Shown piece by piece: positions 1 to 9,200 of a DNA stretch of 42,355 nt. The translations under genes were made by a program, and so were the position numbers. The stretch spans positions 1-42,355 of IMG/VR virus record IMGVR_UViG_3300046533_000104. One strand, written 5' to 3'. Position 1 is the stretch's first letter; every line of letters begins with the position of its first letter. The notes under the pieces were generated by a model. It worked only from the letters and a program-made list of their open reading frames with translations, made no database searches and was not told the origin of the DNA. The DNA is from a virus.

Positions 1-1908
1 TCCCGCTTTGGTAATTAGGGTAGATGCACCAGCATTACTCTTACCCTGATACTTCGCCTTTAGATTGGCAATACCGTTTTGCTTAAACGACCCTCGATAA
101 TCCAAGTCGTGTTTCTCGGCATCAATCACTACCATCGAATGGCGAACTGCTCGAGCCATCTCTTCGTTATTGGCACCCTTGATACTCATATCCGCAATGA
201 GATTAGTAGCCTTACCCATCTCAAGTTGCTTGCGATTACCGATCTTCTTCATCCCCTCGTAATAAGGGAACTCAGTCTTCGGATCAAACCCCTTCAATCC
301 TTCTAGGGCGGGGGATGTTTTTATGAGACCACGGTCGTTGGGTACTGCAAGAACGAAATCACCATCAAAATCTGCACCTGAAAGACGCTCAGCAACCAGA
401 GGATGAATACCAACTACATCTTTGGGTTGAGTACCAAAGGTCTTTCGTCCTTCACGGTTCTTGTTGTTGACCGTAACTTCAGGAATCTCAAACGTTCCAC
501 CATGTGGGGATCGAATAAGAGTAAGTCGAGTACCATCTCTGAAGTTTGGTGCATATGCTTCAGTAGGCTTGATCGATTGAATCGGCATGATCACATGGTA
601 TGCCGAGCCAGGAAGAGTAGCGGCCTTGAGATGCACAGCGGCTGAATCAGCATTATCTGCAAATGATTCAAGCAATTTACGTTTCACTGCTGGATTAGTC
701 AGCGCAACGATCTCATCATACTCTTTACGACGATTCTCATAAGTCATGTCCAACTGTGACTTAGCAAGCTCAGGAGATTGCTTAGAGAGAATCTGTGATG
801 AAAGGGCTCGAGTCCAATTATCCCAATCGCCTTCATCACGAATGATGTTCATAGCTGAAGTAGGTCGACCATTCTCATCCTGAAGCTGACGCTTAAGTGA
901 TGCGCCAAACGGATTGATTGGATCTACTTTACCTTGACTGTCCTTCTCAACTTCCTTCATCGCCTTCAGTTTTCCAACACTTCGAGACTTGTTGGTATTG
1001 AATTGAAGGTCTACACCATCAGGAAGGTCGGTCTTGTAAGTTGCCATTCCCTTGAGATAGTGTGTACCATCCACAAGGATACGAACCTGAGCATACTGAT
1101 TAGCTCCGATGGACACATCTTTGACACCAGGACGTACATAGATCACGCCGTCCGCATTGGTGCCGCCATCTTCAGCATACTTGATCTGAACTCGGCCAGA
1201 GCTTATAGCGAGTGGTGCCTTAATGGTATTGTGAGTTTGCCCACCTGTCTCGGACCACTCGTCGATGAGCCTGATCTCACCCTTGTTTCTAGCAACATCG
1301 GCCCAAGTCGTACCAGGAGCTGCCAGAACTTTGCGAGTAGTCGGCTTACCCGTACCAAGCTGAATAACATCAAGCTTATGAACTTCATAGCCTTCCTCCT
1401 GCAACATCGCAAGAGACTTCTTGAGCTTATCCTCTGAAATATCAAGGCTGTACTCAGTACCACTACCGACATCAACTAGAGTTTTATCAGCAACTTGCCG
1501 CTTGAGAACGTTAGCGGTGTTGGTGAGAATTTGAGCCCGAGCTTGAACAGAAGGATCTAGAAGAGATCTAACCGAAGACTCATTCGGAAGACCCATCTCT
1601 TTGGCGATAGCATTGTTCGACATCCCAGTTTCTTTAAGCCGAACAGCTGTGTTGATCTTCTCTTGTGTTTGCTGATTCTTGGCGATGGATTGCCGAGCCC
1701 GGAACTGTGTGGACGTGAGACCCATACCTTCATAGATCTGTTTGTCCGTCATGCCTTCCTTACGCTGCCAAGCAACGAGATCTAGGAAGTCACGATTGCG
1801 CTTTGACTCGAGTTGAACATTTCCACCAGATCCCCATGGATAACGACCTGAGTGTCGAGGGGTTCCATAATGCTTGAGAAATTCTTCTTCAGAAACAACA
1901 AACGTCAT
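1..1908 (-). CDS. Probable phage RNA polymerase with ADFDGD catalytic loop (3' end outside window)
   Basis: Open from ATG 1908 to the window edge (636 codons, no stop), so the C-terminus is missing. The start has AGGAGGAG just upstream and overlaps the stop of the preceding nuclease gene. Residues 511-517 read GADFDGD (D513, D515, D517) in the context HPLVAERLSGADFDGDFVL, which closely resembles the beta-prime loop NADFDGDQMAVH whose three Asp hold the catalytic Mg2+. Related single-chain enzymes are YonO of SPbeta and the QDE-1/crAss-type RNA polymerases. Residues 52-77 and 95-118 look like two helix-turn-helix segments that could bind DNA. Residues 13-28 are HYGTPRHSGRYPWGSG, a peptide I associate with virion-associated phage proteins. 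Seen: the motifs. Inferred: RNA synthesis and possible packaging in the capsid. A structural protein with a chance DFDGD is the main alternative. Confidence 0.7.
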   Translation of the reverse strand, partial: MTFVVSEEEFLKHYGTPRHSGRYPWGSGGNVQLESKRNRDFLDLVAWQRKEGMTDKQIYEGMGLTSTQFRARQSIAKNQQTQEKINTAVRLKETGMSNNAIAKEMGLPNESSVRSLLDPSVQARAQILTNTANVLKRQVADKTLVDVGSGTEYSLDISEDKLKKSLAMLQEEGYEVHKLDVIQLGTGKPTTRKVLAAPGTTWADVARNKGEIRLIDEWSETGGQTHNTIKAPLAISSGRVQIKYAEDGGTNADGVIYVRPGVKDVSIGANQYAQVRILVDGTHYLKGMATYKTDLPDGVDLQFNTNKSRSVGKLKAMKEVEKDSQGKVDPINPFGASLKRQLQDENGRPTSAMNIIRDEGDWDNWTRALSSQILSKQSPELAKSQLDMTYENRRKEYDEIVALTNPAVKRKLLESFADNADSAAVHLKAATLPGSAYHVIMPIQSIKPTEAYAPNFRDGTRLTLIRSPHGGTFEIPEVTVNNKNREGRKTFGTQPKDVVGIHPLVAERLSGADFDGDFVLAVPNDRGLIKTSPALEGLKGFDPKTEFPYYEGMKKIGNRKQLEMGKATNLIADMSIKGANNEEMARAVRHSMVVIDAEKHDLDYRGSFKQNGIANLKAKYQGKSNAGASTLITKAG

Positions 1909-2462
1909 GACTCCTCCTCTAGCCTTAGTTGTTCGATCATCTTGTCGAACTCGATGATCTTCTCCATGATGAACAGAATATCTTCGGGATCAGCATCGTA
2001 GATCTGAACTTCATCGTCTTGATAGATGCGAAGCTCAATCTTGATGGACCGAGGATCAACTTCATACTCGAGACAGAAGAGAGCGACGTACACCTCGAGC
2101 TGATGAATTGACACTTTGCTTCGGCCGGTCTTCAAATCAAATATGCGCAGAGTTCTATATCTGAATGATATTGCATCTGTGGTTCCAAAGGCATTCTCAG
2201 AATAGAACAGAACTTGCTCGGTGACCATCTTATGTTCGATGCAGTCATTGATGTACATCCCGAGTGTACCCACATAACTCGAGAGACGTCCAGCTCTGAT
2301 TTCATGATGGGCATACTCATGTTGAGCTGTACCAGCAGCTGCAGCCTGCATCGTAGTCCAGCGTTCAGCTAGACGAGCTGGTGTGTAGTTGATCCAGTGA
2401 TAGTAACTGGGACTCAGAAATGCATGTTCATTCTCACGAAGCAAATGCCTGTTGAAGCGCAC
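1905..2462 (-). CDS. Cas4/RecB-like PD-(D/E)XK nuclease
   Basis: 185 residues from GTG 2462, with GGAGG about 6 nt upstream. The core of a RecB/Cas4-type nuclease is visible: an early HxE/H-rich helix (HEYAHHEIRAG, about residues 48-58), then GTTDAISFR (about 93-101) supplying the metal-binding Asp, then IFDLKTGRSKV (about 107-117) supplying the D-x-K pair, and a following QLEVYVALF helix like motif QxxxY. No Cys cluster for an iron-sulfur centre is visible, unlike classical Cas4. It overlaps the upstream VRR-NUC-like gene by 29 nt and the RNA polymerase start by 4 nt, so the three are translated together. Likely role: exonuclease in phage recombination or replication. Confidence 0.72.
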   Translation of the reverse strand: MRFNRHLLRENEHAFLSPSYYHWINYTPARLAERWTTMQAAAAGTAQHEYAHHEIRAGRLSSYVGTLGMYINDCIEHKMVTEQVLFYSENAFGTTDAISFRYRTLRIFDLKTGRSKVSIHQLEVYVALFCLEYEVDPRSIKIELRIYQDDEVQIYDADPEDILFIMEKIIEFDKMIEQLRLEEES

Positions 2463-2724
2463 TCAAAACCTCCGCCTCATTCTCAGGATAGATGAATGCC
2501 GCAAATGACATGTCGTCAAGTTGCTGGACATAATAGTCTTGATTCGGTTGATGCGGGGCATTGGCAGAATCCTTCACCTCCAAGGATGCCCAGTGCTTCT
2601 CCCAGAGGATAGTGAGATCCAACATACCTTGTTGATAGCCCGGGTCGTTCTTCAAAACGATGGCACCCGGGAACAAGACCTTGAGTGTCTTGATCAATTT
2701 TGCTTGATACCGGTTTTCAGCCAA
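2434..2724 (-). CDS. Small VRR-NUC-like PD-(D/E)XK nuclease
   Basis: 96 residues. The pattern DPGYQQGMLDLTIL (Asp of the nuclease core), then WASLEVKDS (E-x-K), then a Gln in PNQDYYVQQL, is the usual order of the VRR-NUC / Holliday-junction-resolvase-like nucleases found beside phage SNF2 helicases. The start chosen is TTG 2724; no ATG fits and the ribosome site is weak. A copy of the recurrent promoter-like element lies about 30-60 nt upstream. The gene overlaps the next nuclease by 29 nt. The DNA substrate (branched or flap DNA) is inferred from the family. Confidence 0.65.
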   Translation of the reverse strand: MAENRYQAKLIKTLKVLFPGAIVLKNDPGYQQGMLDLTILWEKHWASLEVKDSANAPHQPNQDYYVQQLDDMSFAAFIYPENEAEVLSALQQAFAS

Positions 2725-2752
2725 AATGTTATCCCGAGTTCTAGAGGTTTTC

Positions 2753-2787
2753 TGTCTCTTCTATCATAATCCGCGTTTTACACGCGC
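2753..2787 (-). promoter_or_regulatory. Recurrent promoter-like element, copy 1
   Basis: On the minus strand: CGCGTGTAAAACGCGGATTATGATAGAAGAGAC (split here as CGCGTGTAAAACGCGG and TATGATAGAAGAGAC). It matches the family CGCGTnnnnAACAYGGnnTAAGATGAGAG seen between the small genes at 13.4-18.3 kb. TATGAT at 2763-2768 would be the -10 box. It sits just upstream of the two nuclease genes and the RNA polymerase gene. Confidence 0.55.
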
Positions 2788-2795
2788 TCTAATAG

Positions 2796-3290
2796 CTAGT
2801 TTCCGAGTGCTCTGAACTGCTGATATGTAGGCCACACATAGGTACGGTTACTAATAGACTCAACTAGGTCCTCTTCCAACAATCCATACCTTTTAGCACA
2901 CTCAAGAGAATTGGCACTGATCTCTCCAGTTGCCATATCTTCGATCTGAAACCGAATATGATGCCGATACCGATACCTGAACTGACGGTTGTATTTGACA
3001 GCGAACCATCTAGGTCGCCATTCTAGATTGTCAACAGCATTGTTCCAACGATCACCATCCAAATTGATAGGAGTGTCATACGCATGATATGGTTGGGGGA
3101 TGAATGCCCTAGCTACAAGCAGAGGAACCGATCGCTTGAACTGCATCCCGCCATCCCATAGTCCAACGAAGACCACATCATACTGATTCATGTTTAGGGC
3201 CATGATTCGTCCTGAGACAACGTTTGCTACTTGCCCATAATTGCTTACTTCATAATTGGAGAACTCAGGAATAGGCCTCCATGTTTCCAT
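2796..3290 (-). CDS. NUMOD4/HNH-family protein with degenerate nuclease core
   Basis: 164 residues from ATG 3290, chosen because AAGGAG lies 5 nt upstream; a longer reading to 3395 has no ribosome site. The N-terminus WRPIPEFSNYEVSNYGQV is a NUMOD4 module, which binds DNA in homing-type endonucleases. The middle follows the HNH_3 layout (LVARAFIPQP, then INLDGDRWNNAVDNLEW), but the expected His before LVA and the His of VNHxDG are both absent. The C-terminal part SLECAKRYGLLEEDLVESIS resembles a NUMOD1/HTH segment. It may therefore bind DNA without cutting, or use other residues. It lies alone between two non-coding stretches. Confidence 0.65.
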   Translation of the reverse strand: METWRPIPEFSNYEVSNYGQVANVVSGRIMALNMNQYDVVFVGLWDGGMQFKRSVPLLVARAFIPQPYHAYDTPINLDGDRWNNAVDNLEWRPRWFAVKYNRQFRYRYRHHIRFQIEDMATGEISANSLECAKRYGLLEEDLVESISNRTYVWPTYQQFRALGN

Positions 3291-3542
3291 AACACTCCTT
3301 TTTAAACGGCACTTGTATAAAACACGGCCTTGTATGGGAAGAAAATTTTTGCCAAGAAAAATCGATTCGAAAACTTTTACAGGGACTACACTCAATATCT
3401 ACCACTACTGGATATTGAGATCTCCTGCGTAGGATAGTGTTTTAGAGCAGATATGGCAGGCAAGCTTTTCCCCACAAAGTAGGGCTTTTTCCCATTCTAG
3501 AGCCAAAAAGTCCTTAACCCATCTGCCAAAATCTGCCAACAT
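3291..3542. other. Intergenic region with 8-bp inverted repeat
   Basis: No gene seen. It holds a perfect inverted repeat TCAATATC/GATATTGA (3392-3399 and 3411-3418, 11-nt loop), two copies of CTTGTAT near 3315-3335, a tandem TTGGCAGAT (minus strand, about 3520-3540) just after the helicase stop, and several A/T runs. A sequence at about 3430-3455 weakly resembles the recurrent promoter element (AAAACAC followed by TAC-rich sequence). Probably the termination and start region between helicase and NUMOD4 genes. Confidence 0.4.
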
Positions 3543-4697
3543 TTAATTCCAGGCAAGCATTTTGAGGTCAAATTCGTTGAAATTGAAGTCCTTTTTCGCA
3601 CTCAAACTACGCCAGATTGCAGTGTCGATTTGTGTCTTCGAACGCAGCACGTGATAAAACAAATTCAAAAATGGCGTATTTATGCGGTCAATTCTCCCAT
3701 GTGCCTGCTCCCACTTCTTGTACGAACTGGTAAGCGAATAGAAGCACATAGCATCTGTTGAGATGCAATTCCAACCCTCAGATCCTGCTATGTACTGCAC
3801 CAGATATAGCCACTTCTCCGTATCTGGGATCTCCTCATGTTTGTGACCGTTCCACTCTCTCAGCTCTACAAGCCCGTTAAGCCCTCTTAGAGCCTCCAGT
3901 TCGTAGTTGAAGTTGTAGAACACTATCAACCTATTATGTGCCCTTAGAAGGCCCTCTACGGCCCTCACACGGCTTGTGTCGCCGTTGACCACCCGGCGCA
4001 TCAACGCAAAGAGTTCCCCGGCATCCTTGATGGGCTTGTTGAGCCATGGATTCCAGCGCTGCTTGACGACCGTCTCCCACATCTCGACGTTGTAATCCGT
4101 CCAGACGATCTTAGTGTGTCTAACCGTTTCCTTCTCGAACCTCATCCGAACGAGGACGTTGTTCCGGTGCTTCACCAGCTTGTTGACTGACAGATACCGA
4201 AGGATCTTGGGGTACTTTGCATAGGGGGCAAACACTACATGCTCTCGGAGGAACTCCGTCCTGTTTGGATAGAAACCATTTGCCACAAAGACAGGGATGT
4301 AGTCCATCCAAGTATCTCCAGGCGTCGCTGAAAGCATGATCCAGCGGTTCTTCCGAGCTATCTTCAGGAAGGCCTTGACCCATTTGCCTCTACCCACCAA
4401 TCTCTGCTCATCGAAGATGAAGAAGGCTCCGACCACCTTGTCGTACTTCTGGATGTTGTTCCACGAGTCGATGACCAACAGATCCGAATCCAGGTTCAGA
4501 GCCGATGCTTCACTGATCCAATCGAGAGTGTCCCTCTTTTTCGCCGTTGTGATCACGTAGATGTTGCGCTGTGATTCGTTCTGCTTGTAGTATGCGAGAG
4601 CGACTCGCGATTTTCCCGTACCGACTGCTCCCCACAAGATCGCTCCGTTGTGGAGTTCCCTCAGTGCTTTCTTCTGATGTTCGCCCAGCTCCTTCAA
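3543..4697 (-). CDS. SNF2/SF2-type DNA helicase
   Basis: 384 residues from TTG 4697; AAGGAGGTG sits 5 nt upstream, which settles the unusual start. Motif I is GAVGTGKS (residues 23-30), motif II reads FIFDEQ (DExx box, about 92-97), motif III is [10 protein letters not shown] (about 120), and motif VI is QAHGRIDR (about 345), all in the order of SNF2-like phage helicases. A nearby VRR-NUC-type nuclease gene is the usual neighbour of this family. Likely an ATP-driven DNA translocase in replication or recombination. Its first 188 nt are also read in another frame by the zinc-ribbon gene upstream. Confidence 0.85.
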   Translation of the reverse strand: MKELGEHQKKALRELHNGAILWGAVGTGKSRVALAYYKQNESQRNIYVITTAKKRDTLDWISEASALNLDSDLLVIDSWNNIQKYDKVVGAFFIFDEQRLVGRGKWVKAFLKIARKNRWIMLSATPGDTWMDYIPVFVANGFYPNRTEFLREHVVFAPYAKYPKILRYLSVNKLVKHRNNVLVRMRFEKETVRHTKIVWTDYNVEMWETVVKQRWNPWLNKPIKDAGELFALMRRVVNGDTSRVRAVEGLLRAHNRLIVFYNFNYELEALRGLNGLVELREWNGHKHEEIPDTEKWLYLVQYIAGSEGWNCISTDAMCFYSLTSSYKKWEQAHGRIDRINTPFLNLFYHVLRSKTQIDTAIWRSLSAKKDFNFNEFDLKMLAWN

Positions 4698-4872
4698 TTT
4701 TCACCTCCTTCCCGGACCACTTGTCCTGGTTCTGCATTATCCATTTGATCTGGTATTCACTACGAGGGCTCATGCATCTGCGACAATAGATGTGCCCGCC
4801 CTTCATCCCACAGTAAGAGCACTTCTTCAAAGGGATGACGTTATTGGGCTTGTAGAATTTGAGACGGGGCAT
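4510..4872 (-). CDS. Zinc-ribbon protein whose 3' part overlaps the helicase gene
   Basis: 120 residues from ATG 4872 (CTGGAG 7 nt upstream). Residues 18-33 hold two CxxC knuckles separated by eight residues (CSYC and CRRC), a zinc ribbon that could bind DNA, RNA or protein. From about residue 59 the frame runs 188 nt into the helicase gene and becomes low-complexity, S/R/E-rich sequence of shadow type. The ribbon part is convincing; the tail is not. Either the tail is tolerated read-through or the ribbon is fused to the helicase by frameshifting. A reading that begins at 5019 was rejected for lack of a ribosome site. Confidence 0.55.
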   Translation of the reverse strand: MPRLKFYKPNNVIPLKKCSYCGMKGGHIYCRRCMSPRSEYQIKWIMQNQDKWSGKEVKIEGAGRTSEESTEGTPQRSDLVGSSRYGKIASRSRILQAERITAQHLRDHNGEKEGHSRLDQ

Positions 4873-5068
4873 AAAAAACTCCAGGACTTGTTTATTACGC
4901 GCAGGGGTGGGGCTTTTAGACACATTGCGGCCTAATACCCCACCCCCTATCACTGGGACATACGCTCCCCAGCGAATCCCTCCTTGGCGGATGAGAAGGA
5001 CAACAGCCCTTGCGCCCACGAGTTAGCGCTGCCTACACATCATCCCTTACCGGCTGCTCGGCCAAGTA
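4873..5068. other. Non-coding stretch with 9-bp inverted repeat and degenerate promoter element
   Basis: GGGGTGGGG (4904-4912) and CCCCACCCC (4938-4946) form a perfect 9-bp inverted repeat around a 25-nt loop, upstream of the zinc-ribbon gene. On the minus strand GCGCGTAATAAACAAGTCC near 4884-4906 keeps the CGCGTnnnnAACA spacing of the recurrent element, but no good -10 follows. No terminator with a U-run is evident. Confidence 0.4.
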
Positions 5069-5164
5069 TCACATCTTCAGTAGCGCGTACAGAAAGACTC
5101 CGAGCCCGAGAATAAGGAGCATGATCTGAGCGACTTGGTCCCCATCAAGGCAGTGGCAGATCAC
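5069..5164 (-). CDS. 31-residue membrane micro-protein
   Basis: Starts at GTG 5164, whose GTGA overlaps the stop of the 29-residue gene. Residues 11-29 (VAQIMLLILGLGVFLYALL) form one hydrophobic span. It is last in a chain of four micro-ORFs coupled by 1-8 nt gaps or overlaps. The function is unknown. Confidence 0.5.
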   Translation of the reverse strand: MICHCLDGDQVAQIMLLILGLGVFLYALLKM

Positions 5165-5250
5165 TTGGTAAACCCCCAGATGATCAAAGCCACGATGACT
5201 ACAACCACACTCAAGATGACTATGGCTGCATAGAATCGATCGAGGTTCAT
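5161..5250 (-). CDS. 29-residue membrane micro-protein
   Basis: ATG 5250 overlaps the preceding stop (ATGA). After MNLDRFY the rest is one transmembrane segment (AAIVILSVVVVIVALIIW) ending GFTK. Translational coupling with both neighbours supports real expression. The function is unknown; tiny single-span proteins of this kind occur in lysis and membrane-interaction regions of phages. Confidence 0.55.
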   Translation of the reverse strand: MNLDRFYAAIVILSVVVVIVALIIWGFTK

Positions 5251-5321
5251 CGACAGCTACGCCAGAACTTGATGTACCACTCCTTCTCGGCAGCCTGCTT
5301 CAAATCGGCGTTGCTGACCAT
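5247..5321 (-). CDS. 24-residue micro-protein
   Basis: MVSNADLKQAAEKEWYIKFW then RSCR. ATG 5321 has a strong AGGAGG 4-5 nt upstream and the stop overlaps the next ATG. It is charged and probably helical, without a membrane span. The ribosome site is the main evidence. Confidence 0.5.
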   Translation of the reverse strand: MVSNADLKQAAEKEWYIKFWRSCR

Positions 5322-5328
5322 GATCCTC

Positions 5329-5619
5329 CTAGTCGTGATTGTCCATGTCTGCGTAGAGCGAGAAGTTCTCCTGGAACGCCTTGTTGGAATACACCTTGTA
5401 CCCCATGTCGGTGTAGAGCAGCCAGTCCCCAACGAAGGCCTGGGTCTGCCTGGCGTTCTTCGGCGTGTGCACTCGCACGTGGAGGTACTCATTGGTGCCG
5501 TCGCTCCGAATCTCACCCTGGCACCACTTGGCCAGGTCCTTGAAATTCTTCTCGGTGACCTGTACCGCATCCACGTACAAGGGCTTGCGCACATACCTCA
5601 GTGCCTTGACAGCTGCCAT
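5329..5619 (-). CDS. Conserved phage hypothetical protein (96 aa)
   Basis: ATG 5619 preceded by GGAGGAAGACTA. The pattern YVRKPLYVDAVQVTEKNFKD, WCQGEI, FVGDWLLYTDMGYKVYSNKAF matches a widespread phage family in which a short N-terminal strand pair is followed by a conserved GDW. No enzymatic motif is visible. It lies between the putative ssDNA-binding protein and the micro-ORF chain; its start overlaps the stop of the 27-residue gene (TAATG). Confidence 0.7.
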   Translation of the reverse strand: MAAVKALRYVRKPLYVDAVQVTEKNFKDLAKWCQGEIRSDGTNEYLHVRVHTPKNARQTQAFVGDWLLYTDMGYKVYSNKAFQENFSLYADMDNHD

Positions 5620-5702
5620 TAGTCTTCCTCCGGAATCTTGATAGACCCTAGGCCATAGCCAATCAGGATCCCAATCAATAGAATCAATGCTCCTACTGCC
5701 AT
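5619..5702 (-). CDS. 27-residue membrane micro-protein
   Basis: MAVGALILLIGILIGYGLGS forms a single membrane span followed by IKIPEED. The stop TAA overlaps the next ATG. A GTG four codons upstream overlaps the ssDNA-binding-protein stop as GTGA and would give a 31-residue product; the same arrangement is used at 5164, so either start is possible. Confidence 0.5.
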   Translation of the reverse strand: MAVGALILLIGILIGYGLGSIKIPEED

Positions 5703-5710
5703 GCCACCGA

Positions 5711-6226
5711 TCACTCGTCTTCGCCATACCTCTCAACCATCGTCTCGGCGTACTTACGCTCGAGATAGTCCTCCTCGATGGTGACGAACATCGACTTGAC
5801 CATCGCCTTGATGCCGAACTTGTTGTTCATCTTCCACGCAAAGGGACGAACGATCAAGTCCACGTTCGTGATGTCAGCGAAGTCGAGCATCTCGACGTCA
5901 TCTTCGGTCAGATGGGTGCGCTTCTTGCTACCGATGCACACCACCAGAGGCGGACGCACAGGTCCGTTGCGACCCTGGTACTTCAGAAAGCACGGGAGGA
6001 AAGGTTTGGCGACCTCCCCCTCCGCTGCCTGCTCCGGACGGGGCTCGAGCATCTTGACGTTCCAGCCGTCAGCGTTCATGATCTCGGCCATCTCATCGCT
6101 CAGAAGGACACCGAAGTTCCGGTCACCCTCCTTGTTGAACTCAGTGGGCCTTCCGATGAAGTTGCGGAAGATGATCCTCACGCCCTCCATCACTACTGCT
6201 TCAGTAGGCGCCTTTGGAGCTTCCAT
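5711..6226 (-). CDS. Putative single-stranded DNA-binding protein
   Basis: 171 residues. The segment RIIFRNFIGRPTEFNKEGDRNFGVLLSDEMAE and the later VRPFAWKMNNKFGIKAMVKSMFVTIEEDYLERKY follow an actinophage family often listed as ssDNA-binding proteins; the beta-rich middle and acidic C-terminus (VERYGEDE) fit that idea. The start ATG overlaps the stop of the polymerase fusion (TAATG), so it is made together with the replicase. Assignment rests on family resemblance and context; no unequivocal OB-fold motif can be read by eye. Confidence 0.55.
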   Translation of the reverse strand: MEAPKAPTEAVVMEGVRIIFRNFIGRPTEFNKEGDRNFGVLLSDEMAEIMNADGWNVKMLEPRPEQAAEGEVAKPFLPCFLKYQGRNGPVRPPLVVCIGSKKRTHLTEDDVEMLDFADITNVDLIVRPFAWKMNNKFGIKAMVKSMFVTIEEDYLERKYAETMVERYGEDE

Positions 6227-9200
6227 TAGTTTACGAACTCCTCAAACGAGCCGAATCGCTCAATAGATTTGATTGCGTCTTCTTTCAACTTCTCGAAGTA
6301 CGACATGTCTATCTGGAGATCAGGTCGTTCCTTCGCCACTTCTGCTTCGATCCAGAGATGACCCTTCGTGCCTGTTACGGCGTAGTAGCGTTCGTCTTTG
6401 TATCGATAGAGAGTTCCGCCCCCCGTTGCCACAGGTACAAAGCGCCCAGTGCGCCCGAGATGGCGCATGTTCCGATAATCCAGATCTTCATGGTGCTCCT
6501 TGTCGAGGTACATTGTTCCCTGCGTGACATTTTTCGTCTCACAGAAATCGTCGAATGTTAGCTCCTCATGTGAGAAGAGCATCTTGTACACGTACGGATG
6601 CTGGTACTGTGAACCCACTACGGTCCAGTCGTTACCCTTACGTGCGATATACACTGCGTCGTTCACCAGGCAGAACTTGTCGTAAGTTGCCTCGTGCTCG
6701 AAGTCGTAGCCATGCAGCATTCCATCGGTCTTGATGTAGTCGATGATGTCTGCGTCTGCGTTTGGAATCTTGATCGAGTCCGTCTTGATGTGGGCTACGG
6801 TGTAACCCTTCTTCTGCAAGATGTTCTTCAGACCGATCATGTACAGCGCGCCGCGCTTTGCGACGATGTTGTCTACGTTACGGTTGTCATTGAACGGGTT
6901 CGAGAACTTCGCAGATGTGAGACCGTAGACGATGTTGATCGCTATCTTGAGAGCGTAAGCCAGCGACTCAGCACTACTGGGGTCATCCTCAGCAGACTCA
7001 AGAAACTGGGCGAGACGACCGTCAAAGAGGGTACGGGCTTTTGCGTAGTCCTTACGCTTAATTGCCATTCGTGCCTCAGTGAGACCCGCAAAACGTGCGG
7101 TGTACTCATCTCCGAAGAGGTTGAGAATCTCGATTGTCGTCGGATGCATAGACGCCACGTCCAGAAGGGCGACTTGTTCGTAGATGCCTGGTTCTGCGTA
7201 GACGTACCCGCCTTCTCCGGGATCTTCTCCAAGATATGAACTCTTTCCCATCTCGAATTTGTAGCCGGGGAACACCTCGGCCAGATTAGTGTAAACAAAT
7301 TGACGCTGCGGGTTCTTGTCCTTACCGAAGATGATCTCTGCGGTATGACGTTGAGTCGTGTCGTTGACTGTGAGTCCGCTCAGTTCAGCAAGAATCTGCC
7401 TAGCGACAAAGTCAGGCCAACGAGCTTCCAGAACGGCTTCTGTCGCGACGACATCGTTGACACAGTATTCCACAACACGGAGCCAATCTTTCTCATCAAC
7501 GGGCTCGTCCCAAGGTAGATCCAACTCCATGTGAGATATGCCGAGATCGATTTCGAACTTCTTGAGCCCTTGCTTCTTCGAGCTGAAGTCCCAGATATCG
7601 GTGTATGAGATGTTATACGCTGCTGCGAACGGGGCATTCGCATTCTTGTCGACGATCAGCTTCTGACTCAACTCGAAGAGCTGCTCATTGTTGTATCCCA
7701 TCGAAGCCGCATAGAGGATATGGTTGTCATAGCGCCGGTTATAGAACCCGGTGAGCTTCAACTTGAACAGAGCCTCGACTTCATGCGCCTTGGGATTGAT
7801 CATCTTGACGACGACCGGGTCTCCCCTGAACTTCCAGCAGACGACGAAGAGGTTCTTGTAGACCTCGACGTCGAACAGCACGATGCGATCATCCTCTACC
7901 TCGATGGCCGCATCAGATGCCACCTCTTCAGCCGAGGCGAACTTCATACCGAGGACCGTCTTGATGGACACCTTGCTCTGATTACTACTGTTGTTCGCAA
8001 ACGCCAGGATCTTGGGCCTTAGATCTGTGACGTCGTACTTCATGCCAGACTCGTAAGCATCCTCAAGGATCTGAGCGATGAAATCCACGGATGGCTTGGT
8101 GCCTGGATGGATCTCCTTCCTCAGGTTCCGCTGGATCAGCTCTCGCAGGCCTCGCTCGCTGGTGATTGTTTTGGCCTTGAGCATCTTCTCCTTCTGCTTC
8201 TTCAGAGGAAGTCCGGAATTGATGACTTCAATCGGAATACGATTGCACCAGGTGAGTCGTCGTCGAAGAGACGCATCTCCACTGAATACCTTGACCTCAA
8301 TTCCAGTGGCATAGTTCTGAGCCAAAGCTGAAACATCTCCGTCATAGGTGTAATGAAGATGTACTCCGTTACCTGACTGTGAGATCTCGGCGTAGGTTGG
8401 AGGCCAGCTGCTAGCTGCTTCCAGATTTCGTTCGAGTGCGGTGTGTCCATTTACTTCCTTCAGATCGAAGTCGATGACCACGAGATTTTTCGGCACCTTG
8501 AGGAAGTGCAGCTCTGAAGTGTCAATATCCTGCAGGGTGCTTTTGACGTTCACCCACTTCTTACCGGGCACTCCGTCCTTGTTCGCCAGCTGTGCTGGCT
8601 GATCCCCGAACGCCTCGTCCATCAGTGACACGGTCTCTTCCATGACCAGGGAGAAGGACCTACCCTCTTCCTTGACCACGGGGGTCTTGAACTTCTCGGC
8701 GTTGAATCCGGTATACAGGCTCCGAACATTCGCGCCGTCCAGCTCACCACGATCCTTGAAGTCCTCGAAGTAGTTCCTGAGTTCTTCTCGCATCTTGTAC
8801 TGCGGCATGGGTCGCTCAATCCCACTCTCGTCGCAATACTCCTTGTACATCGAATATGCTTGCTTCAAGGTGATCTTGTCCTGCCCCTTGAAGACGTCGT
8901 AGTACGCCTCGATGAAGTTGAAGAAGATGTCAGTCTGCAACATCATCTCCATCGGGCGGTAGCTGTTGTAGTAATTCTTGCCCATCGACAGATATGTCTC
9001 AAGGCAATGTTGAGCGATCGCACCCAATTCGAAATCTATTTGCTGAATCAGGGCGTTGTAATGTCGGATAGGGATTTTCACCCCACTGGGATGGATGTCA
9101 ATCAATCGGCGAATCAGTCCTGACTTCGCATCAGAGATCTTCACCGGTTGATTGGAACCCACGAACAACAGGGCTTCCACTCTTGCAGTGTAACTCGGCT

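Noticed and set aside
4510-5019. 169-residue reading of the zinc-ribbon gene from GTG 5019
   Set aside because: No ribosome site at 5019, while ATG 4872 has one; the extra region holds an inverted repeat of non-coding type.
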